This document shows, piece after piece, positions 7,150-14,877 of a DNA stretch of 15,147 nucleotides. The translations under genes were made by a program, and so were the position numbers. Where the stretch lies: assembly GCA_030692055.1 (NCBI GenBank), contig JAUYCY010000193.1, positions 1-15,147 on the forward strand. The letters run 5' to 3'. Numbering within the stretch: position 1 is the first letter of the stretch; every line of letters starts with the position of its first letter. The notes beneath the pieces are model-generated. The model did not search any database, had not been told where the DNA came from, and was given only the letters and a program-made list of their open reading frames with translations. The DNA comes from Candidatus Omnitrophota bacterium. GTDB taxonomy: Bacteria; Omnitrophota; Koll11; Duberdicusellales; 4484-171.

Positions 7150-7326
7150 TCAAGATACACAGGCATCCCAACAGGAGGTGCAAGTTATGTAACACTGATG
7201 GTCCTCCTGAGCATCGTCATTCACCTTTGGCGTACAAGCACAAACTGCCAAAACAGACTCTTCAGGTTTTCCCCTCATTAAGATAATTAGCTTTGGCTTA
7301 TCCCATTTTTCTTTTTTCTTCTCCAT
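7150..7326 (-). CDS. Cys-rich RiPP precursor peptide, 58 residues
   Basis: A 58-codon gene ending in TGA. The ATG at 7326-7324 is preceded by AGGAGGAG (7341-7334), the best ribosome binding site in the window. Residues 1-28 look like a leader: a Lys/Glu-rich start, then WDKPKLIILMRGKPEESVLA (8-27). The rest is a six-Cys core with Cys29, 31, 45, 49, 52 and 56, Trp53 and a C-terminal Ser58. Cys45, 49 and 52 have CxxxCxxC spacing. No membrane helix or known domain is visible. It sits directly upstream of three radical SAM/SPASM genes, a PqqD-like protein and peptidases, so it is the likely substrate of this cluster. I have an impression that KPKLIxLxRxKPEE leaders recur in small uncharacterised bacterial proteins, but could not check. 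A strong hairpin lies just upstream (7346-7378). Confidence 0.82.
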   Translation of the reverse strand: MEKKKEKWDKPKLIILMRGKPEESVLAVCACTPKVNDDAQEDHQCYITCTSCWDACVS

Positions 7327-7345
7327 AATATATCTCCTCCTATAA

Positions 7346-7378
7346 TCATCAGGTATAATTAAGGATTATACCTGATGA
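7346..7378 (-). promoter_or_regulatory. Perfect 14-base inverted repeat in the precursor leader (operator or mRNA hairpin)
   Basis: TCATCAGGTATAAT (7346-7359) and its exact complement (7365-7378) flank a five-base loop and end four bases before the precursor's ribosome binding site. There is no U-run behind it on the transcribed strand, so it is not a standard terminator. It could be an operator for a dimeric regulator, a hairpin that keeps the ribosome binding site open, or an RNase barrier. Confidence 0.7.
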
Positions 7379-7394
7379 CAAAGATTAATAAAAG

Positions 7395-7517
7395 ATTGCA
7401 GAGATTAAAACATTAGACGCCTTATTTCGCAACTTTTATTTCCAAAAGTTTAATAATGAACCTACATCATAGCCAGATATTTTTAGATAAGACAAATCTT
7501 GGGATCATCTCTGCAAT
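7395..7517 (-). promoter_or_regulatory. Possible structured 5' leader RNA closed by an 11-base stem
   Basis: ATTGCAGAGAT (7395-7405) and ATCTCTGCAAT (7507-7517) are perfect inverted repeats about 100 bases apart. On the minus strand the 5' arm would lie at the predicted start of a transcript from the promoter at 7524-7553. A smaller stem, AACTTTT/AAAAGTT, lies inside. I recognise no known riboswitch in it. Confidence 0.35.
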
Positions 7518-7523
7518 ATGTAA

Positions 7524-7553
7524 ATAATATTTTTAGACAGTATAAGTGTCCAA
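7524..7553 (-). promoter_or_regulatory. Candidate promoter for the precursor operon, proximal
   Basis: TTGGAC (7553-7548) and TATTAT (7529-7524) are 18 bases apart on the minus strand. The predicted start, about seven bases beyond, falls at 7517, the first base of the inverted-repeat leader described at 7395-7517. The 7327-7645 gap as a whole holds promoters and leader elements and no gene that I can see. Confidence 0.4.
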
Positions 7554-7578
7554 TTTAGAATATGCTTTTACTGTACAT

Positions 7579-7607
7579 ATTGTAAACTACTATTTAAATT
7601 GTTTCAA
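7579..7607 (-). promoter_or_regulatory. Candidate sigma70 promoter for the precursor operon, distal
   Basis: TTGAAA (7607-7602) and TACAAT (7584-7579) are separated by exactly 17 bases on the minus strand, each one mismatch from consensus. The start would be near 7572, giving a leader of about 245 bases before the precursor ATG. Confidence 0.55.
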
Positions 7608-7645
7608 TATAAATTTTACTTGTCCGTGGGTGACAAAATTCACTC

Positions 7646-8737
7646 TTAGATTGTCTTTTTCATTATTATGCGTTCAACCGCTGCTTTATTCTTATCGGTT
7701 AAAAAGATATCCTTAGAGACGGATACTTCTTTAAAACCCATATTTTTAAAAAACCTTTCTAAACCTGCATCTTTAAATACGCTTAGTGATACATCTCTTA
7801 TTCCTAGCTTTTTCAATACGTCATCTGCCTGATTAAAAAATTTCTTCTCTATATTTGTACCCCTATAACGAGCCCTTAATTGAGCTTCGCACAACCACCA
7901 GCCGCAAAACAGGCAGCTACCGGGTTTTAAGAAAAAGGATAGATACCCTGCGGATTTAGAGTTGACTTTAAGGGTAATTTTCCATTTTACCAGTGCGGAT
8001 TCTCCCTGCAAAGAACTCTTTAGATCTTCAAGAGAAAGTTTTCTAAAAAACCTACTATTAGGCCTTGAGCTAATAGGCGCCTGTAAACAGAATTCAATTT
8101 TACTATTTATGAACAAAAATCCGGTTAAGACTCGATAAAACTTATAATGCTGCAGGTAGTTATGCAAATAGGCTAACCGGTTCCAATAATATCCGCCCAA
8201 ACCGCCCAAATAAATATAAATATCCAAAAATAACTTCATGGCTAAAGGATATTTCCTTGGCCGAGTACCTAAGATCATGCCATTTCTTTCTATGCGCGTC
8301 ACGATACCCAGAATATCTTTATCAAAACTGGGGCCGTCATTGCCAAATCTCGCTGTATCCGGACGCGTAACAATATAATCCTGTCCGTCTTGGCTGCCTT
8401 TATCAATTGTGCGATGGGCAAACAAACGGTTGAAACGGCGGTAGACTGCGATATCTCCTACTTGAATTTGCCCGGCACTGCGAGGTTCAAGATGCAAAGC
8501 ATCTTTGGGCCTGATGCAAGGGTACATACAGGTGCCCTGAATATAAAACTTGATCATCTTCTTTTCCAAAAATAAACGGCCTAATTCAAACATTTGCAAG
8601 ACTAATCCGGCCTCCAGATTATTATTCAAAAAAAATAAAGATGCTGGTATATTATTTTTATCTATTTTTTCGCAGGCAGGAGCATTCTGATAAATCTGGC
8701 TGCAGAAATCCTGATAATTCAGATCTTTACATATCAC
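7646..8737 (-). CDS. S26-like peptidase with Cys in the nucleophile position, fused to a GNAT-like acetyltransferase domain
   Basis: A 363-residue fusion, numbered from the GTG at 8737. Residues about 60-170 match S24/S26 peptidases. The nucleophile motif reads QGTCMYPCI, with Cys70 (codon TGT) where the other two homologs here have Ser. His108 (FAHRT) and Asp127 (RPDT) are retained. Residues about 210-363 resemble a GNAT N-acyltransferase, with a RARYRGTNIEKKF acyl-CoA-loop-like segment and a C-terminal GLERFFKNMGFKE typical of the last GNAT strands. The protein may be a thiol peptidase, or a dead peptidase used for binding with the acetyltransferase as the active part. The GTG lies ten bases after AGGAGG (8753-8748). 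A TTG at 8746 is in frame but only one base from it. It follows the nucleotidyltransferase gene closely, in one operon. Confidence 0.72.
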   Translation of the reverse strand: MICKDLNYQDFCSQIYQNAPACEKIDKNNIPASLFFLNNNLEAGLVLQMFELGRLFLEKKMIKFYIQGTCMYPCIRPKDALHLEPRSAGQIQVGDIAVYRRFNRLFAHRTIDKGSQDGQDYIVTRPDTARFGNDGPSFDKDILGIVTRIERNGMILGTRPRKYPLAMKLFLDIYIYLGGLGGYYWNRLAYLHNYLQHYKFYRVLTGFLFINSKIEFCLQAPISSRPNSRFFRKLSLEDLKSSLQGESALVKWKITLKVNSKSAGYLSFFLKPGSCLFCGWWLCEAQLRARYRGTNIEKKFFNQADDVLKKLGIRDVSLSVFKDAGLERFFKNMGFKEVSVSKDIFLTDKNKAAVERIIMKKTI

Positions 8738-8757
8738 TTTAAGCAAGCCTCCTGCGG

Positions 8758-10011
8758 TTAGCGATATCCGGCATATTCATTCTTACTTTTAACTATTTTT
8801 CTTATAGTTGCTTTTAAAATTAACACCAATAAATAGTATGGAAAATATAAAAACCGTAACCTATACCATAAGTGAGTTTTGATACTATAAGGTGACAACT
8901 TATAAAACTTAGCAAATTGTTCCTGCGGCATTTTTATGATCATACTTACCGGTTCCCAAAAATTATCATACACCAGAAAGTGATTTTTTAAAAAAATATT
9001 TCTGCCCGTTAAATCTTGGCCCAAAAAAGTATCTTTCAAAATAAAGCCTTCAATTAAACGCTTCTTATAATTAACTGGGGTTAAACTATTCAGTATTAAA
9101 TTGGGCACTTGAATATCAAAAAAAATATTTGCCTGGATAAGCCTAAAATATAAACTGGCGCACATTTGCCCATTTTTGGCTTCCTTCAGGATATAATCCC
9201 AATCTAAATCTTTATATTTAGTCAATAAACAAGCAAAATCGCAAGCTGACTTTAAAGAAAGCACGTTTCCGAAACGGCGCAGGTGCAGCGTTAGACAAAA
9301 AAGCGTATCCTCAGGCGACAATAGAGCAACTTCTCTTTTCCCAACTTGCAATTTTCTTATCCTCTCCCAAAGGGATGGCAGTAACCATAATTTTCCAGGA
9401 TAATCTAGCAACCAATGTAACTCCAGTATAGAAAACATTTTCCCGCTTTTATTTTTTGCAAAAGCAATATGGTAATTTTTTCTTCTCCAATAATCTTCTT
9501 TAAATCCACAGAGTTCCTTCTGGTATCCCAAAGTTTCTAATAAGTTTTCGGCTTGAGAAATTTTTTGTTTTTTTATTAAGATATCGATGTCGACCATCGG
9601 CCTTAATCCAGTCTTACCATTATACATATTATCAATAAGAAAAGCTGAGCCTTTTAACGGTAGCAAATCTACACCCTGTTCTCGGAAAATATCCGCAATC
9701 TCTAAAAATTCTTTTTCCAGGCCAGCAAGGTACGCTAAAACAAAATAGTAAGTTTTCTTCAATAAATCAACTTCACCGCTAGGAAGCAAAGCAGAGTAAT
9801 TTTTAAGACAAGAATAGGCAAAAGAAGATAATTCATGCTGCGCCAAGAGCGAATTGAAATACTCCCAATTAACCGACTCTTGGGCCAATATTTTTTCAAT
9901 CTCCGGTAGCCTACGGTCATTGACTATCCATTGAGCAATAAGGGAAACTAATCTTGCTTCCTGACTAATTGGATACTTGCCGATCTTAATAATATTGATT
10001 TCCCACCTCAA
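8758..10011 (-). CDS. Nucleotidyltransferase-like protein (NTP_transf_5 family)
   Basis: A 417-residue protein with the minimal-nucleotidyltransferase pattern. A helical N-terminus is followed by VDLLPLKGSAFL (about 114-125, with Lys120-Gly121), then Tyr130, Arg137 and the metal-binding MVDIDIL at 139-145 (Asp141 and Asp143), and then a mostly helical C-terminus. Members of this family are common in peptide natural-product clusters. In some lasso peptide clusters they accompany an HPr-kinase homolog and act after Ser phosphorylation, which fits the kinase-fusion enzyme here. The substrate cannot be deduced. The TTG start overlaps the stop of the ABC transporter gene, indicating translational coupling. 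There is no better start nearby. Confidence 0.78.
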   Translation of the reverse strand: MRWEINIIKIGKYPISQEARLVSLIAQWIVNDRRLPEIEKILAQESVNWEYFNSLLAQHELSSFAYSCLKNYSALLPSGEVDLLKKTYYFVLAYLAGLEKEFLEIADIFREQGVDLLPLKGSAFLIDNMYNGKTGLRPMVDIDILIKKQKISQAENLLETLGYQKELCGFKEDYWRRKNYHIAFAKNKSGKMFSILELHWLLDYPGKLWLLPSLWERIRKLQVGKREVALLSPEDTLFCLTLHLRRFGNVLSLKSACDFACLLTKYKDLDWDYILKEAKNGQMCASLYFRLIQANIFFDIQVPNLILNSLTPVNYKKRLIEGFILKDTFLGQDLTGRNIFLKNHFLVYDNFWEPVSMIIKMPQEQFAKFYKLSPYSIKTHLWYRLRFLYFPYYLLVLILKATIRKIVKSKNEYAGYR

Positions 10012-11738
10012 ACCTGGTTCTGGTTTTTAAAAAAATCCTGATAAGACTGACTTTTAGCCAATAACTGCGCATGCGTCCCTTCTTCTATTATGCTTTTCCC
10101 TTTTAAGAAATATATCCGGTCAGCATCCTTTACGACAAATAACCGGTGGGAAATAACAATGGTACTTAAATTGCGCCTTTTTTGTCTTAAGGCCGCAAGT
10201 ATCTTCTCTTCCGTAAACGCATCCACTGAAGATATGGCCTCATCAAGAATAAGCAAGCAAGGCTTTCTTGCAATTGCCCTGGCCAGGGCAACTCTTTGTT
10301 TAAGTCCATGCGACAGCAGACAGGCATCTTCTCCGGTCAATGTATCGAGCCCCTGCGGCAACTCTTTTATATAATCCTCAAGGCCTGCAATTCTAGCTGC
10401 CTCTTCTATCTCTTCTGGAGTTAAGTTTTTTAAACCACCGCTAATGTTCTCCCTGATGGAAACATCAAATAGCAGTGGCTGTTGAGTGGCAATGGCTATA
10501 TTTTTCCTTAAATCATTTAAACGTATCATCCTCAAATCCATTCCATCCAATAGCACCTCTCCTTGACTTGGTTCATAAAGCCTGAGGATGAGATTAATCA
10601 AAGTACTCTTGCCGCATCCTGATGAACCCACAATCGCCATCCAAGTATGAGGCGGAATATCCAAATCCAATTCTTTAAAAATTAACTTCTTCTGTTGATA
10701 CCCAAACGTAACATTATTAAATTGAATAGACCCTTTGATAGACTCCAAACTACTTGCTCCGGGCAGGTCTTTTATCCCGGGCTGGCTATCCATAATTTCA
10801 AGAAATCTTTCCAATGATACGGATTCCTTGGCAACATATTCAAATCTATAACTCAGGGACTCTAATAAGCTGCCTAATTGCATAAGATAAAGCATTGCTG
10901 CTGTATAGCTGCCAATCGTCAATCTGCCCTTAATAATAAGCCAGCCTCCAAAAAGGGTTACTATTCCATAGACAGCCTTGGACAAAAAAGACGAACTTAA
11001 AGAATTAAATATAGACCAACGAAAACTTTTTATCCCTAAACGGATATTTTTGATCAATGATCTTAAATAGGCATGCCTTTGATAGGACTCTAAACCAAAT
11101 GCTTTAATTATTAAAATCCTGGAAAAAGCATCATGGATTTCCTTAGACAATTTAGCGCGGCACTCCCAAAGTTCTCTATAGATGGGGGTAAGCTTTCTCT
11201 GAATATAAACGCTATTGATAAGAAATAGAGGGCTAAGCAATAATAAAATTATGGTCATGGGTAAATTAACCCAAAGCGAAATGACCAAAATAATAACCAA
11301 TTTAAATAAATCCGCTAGAAGGCGTGGGCATTGCTCAACTGCAAAATCAGCCTGAGCATCTACATCAGCTAACCTATAAGTATTCTCTCCTGCGGATTTA
11401 GACTGAAAAAAATCTAATTCAAAAGAATAGAATTTCCTGATAAATCTATTAACGAAATTAAGTTTTAATTTTATCATCATCTTATTTTTTACTATATCTT
11501 CTAACACCAAAAATAATGTGCTCAGAATGAATATTGCCGCCCCCCAGACAGAAATATGTAGAAATTTGCCCAAATTCCTAGCTAAAAAAGCATCATCCAT
11601 ATATAACTTGGAAAGAAAAGGCGAGACTAAAAGGAAACTGCTGGAAACCAGTTTCAATAAAACCAAAAAAATTATCTGTTTTGTATAATAAAAGGGGAGT
11701 TTTTTAAAAAAATTCTTAAAATTTTTAAAATATGCCAT
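10008..11738 (-). CDS. ABC exporter (fused membrane and ATPase domains), probable peptide exporter
   Basis: A 576-residue half-transporter. Residues about 15-305 form the membrane domain with roughly six helices. The ATPase domain follows, with Walker A GSSGCGKST at 371-379, the signature LSHGLKQR at 475-482, Walker B LLILDE at 495-500 and an H-loop VISHRL. The signature departs from LSGGQ. There is no N-terminal C39 peptidase domain, so it would export an already cut peptide, or a lipid-linked molecule, as a homodimer. The next genes (nucleotidyltransferase, S26-like fusion) overlap or abut it, which ties it to the RiPP cluster. It also sits 49 bases below glycosyltransferase genes, so a lipid-glycan flippase role is an alternative. 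The ATG is preceded by AAGAGG. Confidence 0.85.
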   Translation of the reverse strand: MAYFKNFKNFFKKLPFYYTKQIIFLVLLKLVSSSFLLVSPFLSKLYMDDAFLARNLGKFLHISVWGAAIFILSTLFLVLEDIVKNKMMIKLKLNFVNRFIRKFYSFELDFFQSKSAGENTYRLADVDAQADFAVEQCPRLLADLFKLVIILVISLWVNLPMTIILLLLSPLFLINSVYIQRKLTPIYRELWECRAKLSKEIHDAFSRILIIKAFGLESYQRHAYLRSLIKNIRLGIKSFRWSIFNSLSSSFLSKAVYGIVTLFGGWLIIKGRLTIGSYTAAMLYLMQLGSLLESLSYRFEYVAKESVSLERFLEIMDSQPGIKDLPGASSLESIKGSIQFNNVTFGYQQKKLIFKELDLDIPPHTWMAIVGSSGCGKSTLINLILRLYEPSQGEVLLDGMDLRMIRLNDLRKNIAIATQQPLLFDVSIRENISGGLKNLTPEEIEEAARIAGLEDYIKELPQGLDTLTGEDACLLSHGLKQRVALARAIARKPCLLILDEAISSVDAFTEEKILAALRQKRRNLSTIVISHRLFVVKDADRIYFLKGKSIIEEGTHAQLLAKSQSYQDFFKNQNQV

Positions 11739-11787
11739 ATTCCTCTTGCTCCAGATTTATACCTAAATAACGAACTCAACTGATAAA

Positions 11788-13301
11788 TTAAAGCTTCAGA
11801 TATCTATATACCCATAATCCATCAAGCTCTAAACTTAAATCTAGTTTATATCTCTTACTCATTTCTAAGTTTACAGCTTCAGAATTTTTATCTAATTCTT
11901 TGCCGCGTTGCCAATCACAAGAAACCACCCATATTCTCTTGGCACTAATAGAAGCCAACTCCTCAACACTTACAATTCCTGCGCCGGATTCATATGGCCT
12001 ATTCCAATTAGAATCAATCATTTTTGAGGCGAATAAAAAATTCTGCGCTATCTCTTTATTCCTAGAATAAAATTTAAAAACTTCCAGCGAAGAAGAATTC
12101 GTATGCATAATTATATCACCTAACTTAAAATTATTCTCAATGAACCTTAACGCCGGCTTAAATGGTTTTTTTAAAACTACACCAAGATGATGCCCAGGTT
12201 CTGCAGTCACTGAATTTCGATAATAACTTGATAAACTGATAAGTAAAATCACTAAAAAAGCACTTAGAATAATCTTTTTAAGTCGTTTATTCTCTAAATA
12301 ATCTATCCCTAAACCCAACAGGAGGTAATAATATGGGCTAAAAATAATCAAACCCCGGTCCAAGTAGACTGGAAAAAATATTTTTGAAAAACCAAAGGCT
12401 AGCACAAGCGGAAAAAAGGATAACATTGCTACAAAAATAAAATTTCTTTTCCCTTCCTTTTTTTGTCTGAGGGTTAAAAGACCTAACGCCAATATTAATA
12501 AAACTAGCAAATCCGAAAACCAATATAACCCAACTGAAGCATTGTAACCTAAATTAAAATTTTCTATTGTTAAGATTAGGGATTTTAAACTCGGTACGGG
12601 AATCCAGAAACCCCCCTTAACATACAAAAACTTGGAAGTGTAGTATTCTAAACGTAAAGAAAAAATTAAAAATACAATACAAAAAAGTGAAAATAGCTTT
12701 AAGTAAATATTTTTTTTATAAATATAACTGCTGCTAACAATTGGGTAAATAACAAAAACAAATAATAGAAAGTAGTGTCAGAATAGATACCTAGAATAGA
12801 AAATAAAATATAAATAATACCTAATTTGATTTTTTCTTCTTTTAAAAAGCGGTACAAATAATAAGTGGATAGAATACTCAAAAGTACGACTAAGCTATAG
12901 GGCCGCGCTTCTTGAGCATACCAGAGATGAAAACTTGACAAACACATAATTAGTGAAGCATATAACCCAACCCGGTTGTTAAAAATTTGTTTACCGAGAA
13001 AAAATATACTGGGTATGCTGGCGACACTAAACACTAGGGAAGGAAAACGTATGGCAAACTCAGAGACACCAAATAATTTGATCCAGTAGTACAGGAAAGA
13101 AAAATAAAGCGGCGGATTCCAATTATACAAAAAGTTTTTAGAAATTAAAACACTCCACACCTCATCATACCAAAGATCAGATGCCCCTAAACGGTATAAT
13201 CTCAAACCAAAAGCAATAATCGTAATAATTAATATTGCCCAAAATTCTTTATTTACAATTAGCTTTAATTTTAATCCCTGCATTTCCTTAAAAATTGTCA
13301 C
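11788..13301 (-). pseudogene. GT39-like membrane glycosyltransferase, split by a one-base frameshift
   Basis: Two frames together make one protein of about 504 residues. The first (GTG at 13301 to TAA at 12699, 200 residues) has an N-terminal helix, then LWYDEVWS near residue 45, the acidic motif of the GT39/ArnT/PMT-like family, and further helices. It ends just after an A8 tract (12717-12710). Past the tract, the other frame stays open through KKNIYLKLFSL and continues into the second part, whose nominal TTG start is at 12627. That part adds more helices and a soluble C-terminal domain ending near 11788. One extra A in the tract would restore the gene. Such enzymes transfer sugars from polyprenyl-phosphate carriers outside the membrane. 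It follows, with a 14-base overlap, a gene for a polyprenyl-phosphate sugar synthase-like GT2. A sequencing error, real mutation or slippage are all possible. Confidence 0.75.
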
Positions 13302-14010
13302 TACCTCTTCCTATGAGCTTAATGAGATGAAGCAAAGAAATAAAATACTGCTGCCAACCGGCCTTAGTTTTGCCTCCCTCTCTTGAGGCAAAAATAAAAG
13401 GCACCTCGCAAACTTTTCTATAGCTGCCCATTGCCAAAACTTCTAAAAGTATTTTATAACCCACCGGCAAAAGCTGTTTACCAGCAATTACTTCTTTACG
13501 TAAGATAAAATACCCTGACATCGGGTCCTTAACTATTTTGGAAATTTTAGGAACTAAAATATGCCCTAAAAAAATAGCCAATTGCGATCTAAGAGTTTGC
13601 CAAAAACTGCTTTTTAAAAACCCCCCGCCTTCAATATACCGGCTGGCAACCACAATATCAATTTCATGATCACTAAGAATTTTGTTGATCATTACTACAA
13701 GTGTTTCCACAGGATGCTGCAGATCTGCGTCAATTACGCCGATGATTTCTCCTTGAGAACTTTCCCAGCCGCTGACTACCGCGCTGGCCAAGCCTCTTAT
13801 ATGCATCCGGCGGATAACTTTTATTCTGGGTTCTTGCCTTGCCAAACCTTCAGCAACACTCCAGGTAAAGTCTGAGCTATCATCATCGACAATTATAATT
13901 TCAAAATTTAAAGAAATCTTATCTAAAACATTAATTAGCTTTTGGCATAATTTTGCAATATTCGCTGCTTCGTTATAAGTGGGTATTACTAGAGATAATT
14001 TAAGTGCCAT
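13288..14010 (-). CDS. GT2 glycosyltransferase, polyprenyl(dolichyl)-phosphate sugar synthase-like
   Basis: A 240-residue GT-A enzyme of the DPM1-like group, which moves a sugar from a nucleotide donor to a polyprenyl phosphate at the inner membrane face. SLVIPTYNEAANI (residues 6-18) opens the fold, VDDDSSD (41-47) binds nucleotide, and IDADLQHP (93-100) holds the metal-binding DxD. The DPMSGYF and FASREGGKTK segments are typical of DPM1/GtrB relatives. It lacks long C-terminal transmembrane helices, as in DPM1. The ATG at 14010 is chosen: it lies one base after the TAA of the upstream gene and directly before the conserved fold. The longer frame from 14067 would add an unrelated 19-residue tail. 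The product would feed the GT39-like enzyme next to it. Confidence 0.87.
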   Translation of the reverse strand: MALKLSLVIPTYNEAANIAKLCQKLINVLDKISLNFEIIIVDDDSSDFTWSVAEGLARQEPRIKVIRRMHIRGLASAVVSGWESSQGEIIGVIDADLQHPVETLVVMINKILSDHEIDIVVASRYIEGGGFLKSSFWQTLRSQLAIFLGHILVPKISKIVKDPMSGYFILRKEVIAGKQLLPVGYKILLEVLAMGSYRKVCEVPFIFASREGGKTKAGWQQYFISLLHLIKLIGRGSDNF

Positions 14011-14011
14011 A

Positions 14012-14347
14012 TTATAAAAGAGGAGGGCTCTCCTTATCGTCTTCAACTTCCTGCGCCTGAACATCAATTACTTTACCCAAGGGTTTACGGCTTTGATTAT
14101 CACGGCTCTGTGGCTCGTGGCTTTGGCTAGCAGAAGCCAAACCAGGACCTTGCCGCTCGAATGCTTGGCTAAGGCTGGAGAGTGTAAGCTTAATTTTAAG
14201 CACAAAAATTAAAACTAAAACTGCTTCAATACCTAACCATAAACCGGTAGAGCCAAAAATTAATTTACCAAAAAATAGATTAAAGACTATTAGCAGAGGC
14301 AATAAACATCCCCAATTACCCGCTAACAAAAATCCTGTAGAGGCCAT
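14012..14347 (-). CDS. Small membrane protein of unknown function
   Basis: A 111-residue protein with two predicted membrane helices (about 6-25 and 30-54). A hydrophilic tail follows, rich in Ser, Gln, Arg and Glu and apparently disordered, ending PPLL. I do not recognise a family. The ATG at 14347 overlaps the stop of the nitroreductase gene (TGATG) and has GGGAGA about seven bases upstream. A TTG five codons earlier is less likely. It is coupled on both sides, with the GT2 start one base after its stop, so it may be an accessory to the glycosyltransferases. Confidence 0.6.
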   Translation of the reverse strand: MASTGFLLAGNWGCLLPLLIVFNLFFGKLIFGSTGLWLGIEAVLVLIFVLKIKLTLSSLSQAFERQGPGLASASQSHEPQSRDNQSRKPLGKVIDVQAQEVEDDKESPPLL

Positions 14348-14850
14348 CAAAATTTCTCCCAATGCAATAGTCCGCTTAATTCTCTCTTATCCATAGCCTT
14401 AAAGACATTTTTCTCAAGCGGATACCCTAAAGCAATCATGCTGACCAATTTCATACCTAGGGGTGCATTTAATAAATTATTAACCTGCTGACAATAAGGC
14501 TTCTTATCTCCAGCGACCCAACAAGAACCTATTCCCAAAGCTGTCGCCGCTAAAAGTATATTACAGGTTGCCGCAGAGCCATCCTCCAGAAAATATTTTG
14601 TATCAATTGAATACACCGCAATACAAGCGGCAGCCTGAGCCATAAATCTGCCATTCTCTGCCAATGCTGCCAACTGGCTCAATTTAACTTTGTCCGTTAC
14701 TACCACAAATTCCCAGGGCTGAACATTTCTGGCTGTAGGAGCAAACCTGGCAGCATCCACAATTTTTTCCAGTTGATCAACAGAAACATCTTTATTGCCA
14801 AAGGCCCTAATACTGCGTCTAATCTTTAAGAATTTTAGAAAATCATCCAT
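14347..14850 (-). CDS. Nitroreductase-family flavoprotein
   Basis: A 167-residue FMN-dependent oxidoreductase of the nitroreductase superfamily. RRSIRAF (11-17) and PTARNVQPWEF (about 38-48) are the FMN-binding signatures. GIGSCWVAG (about 111-119) and ALGYP near the C-terminus are further family marks. It is on the short side, as in anaerobe members often found in place of bona fide nitro-compound reductases. The substrate is not predictable. The ATG at 14850 has a strong AAGGAGGAG ribosome binding site (about 14863-14855). It follows the thioesterase gene by about 27 bases and is coupled to the small membrane protein gene through TGATG. Confidence 0.88.
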   Translation of the reverse strand: MDDFLKFLKIRRSIRAFGNKDVSVDQLEKIVDAARFAPTARNVQPWEFVVVTDKVKLSQLAALAENGRFMAQAAACIAVYSIDTKYFLEDGSAATCNILLAATALGIGSCWVAGDKKPYCQQVNNLLNAPLGMKLVSMIALGYPLEKNVFKAMDKRELSGLLHWEKF

Positions 14851-14877
14851 ACACTCCTCCTTAAGATTGAAATTAAA

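Noticed and set aside
7104..7286. Plus-strand 60-codon frame with Cys residues
   Set aside because: It lies antisense to the precursor gene, has no good ribosome binding site, and the minus-strand reading explains the region better.
7621..7645. TTGTC/GACAA stem after the peptidase-GNAT gene as terminator
   Set aside because: The stem is only five base pairs with no U-tract, so the end of that transcript is left unassigned.
12627..12627. TTG at 12627 as a true start for a separate 279-residue protein
   Set aside because: The frame stays open upstream to the A8 tract and continues the membrane protein, so a frameshifted single gene is more likely.
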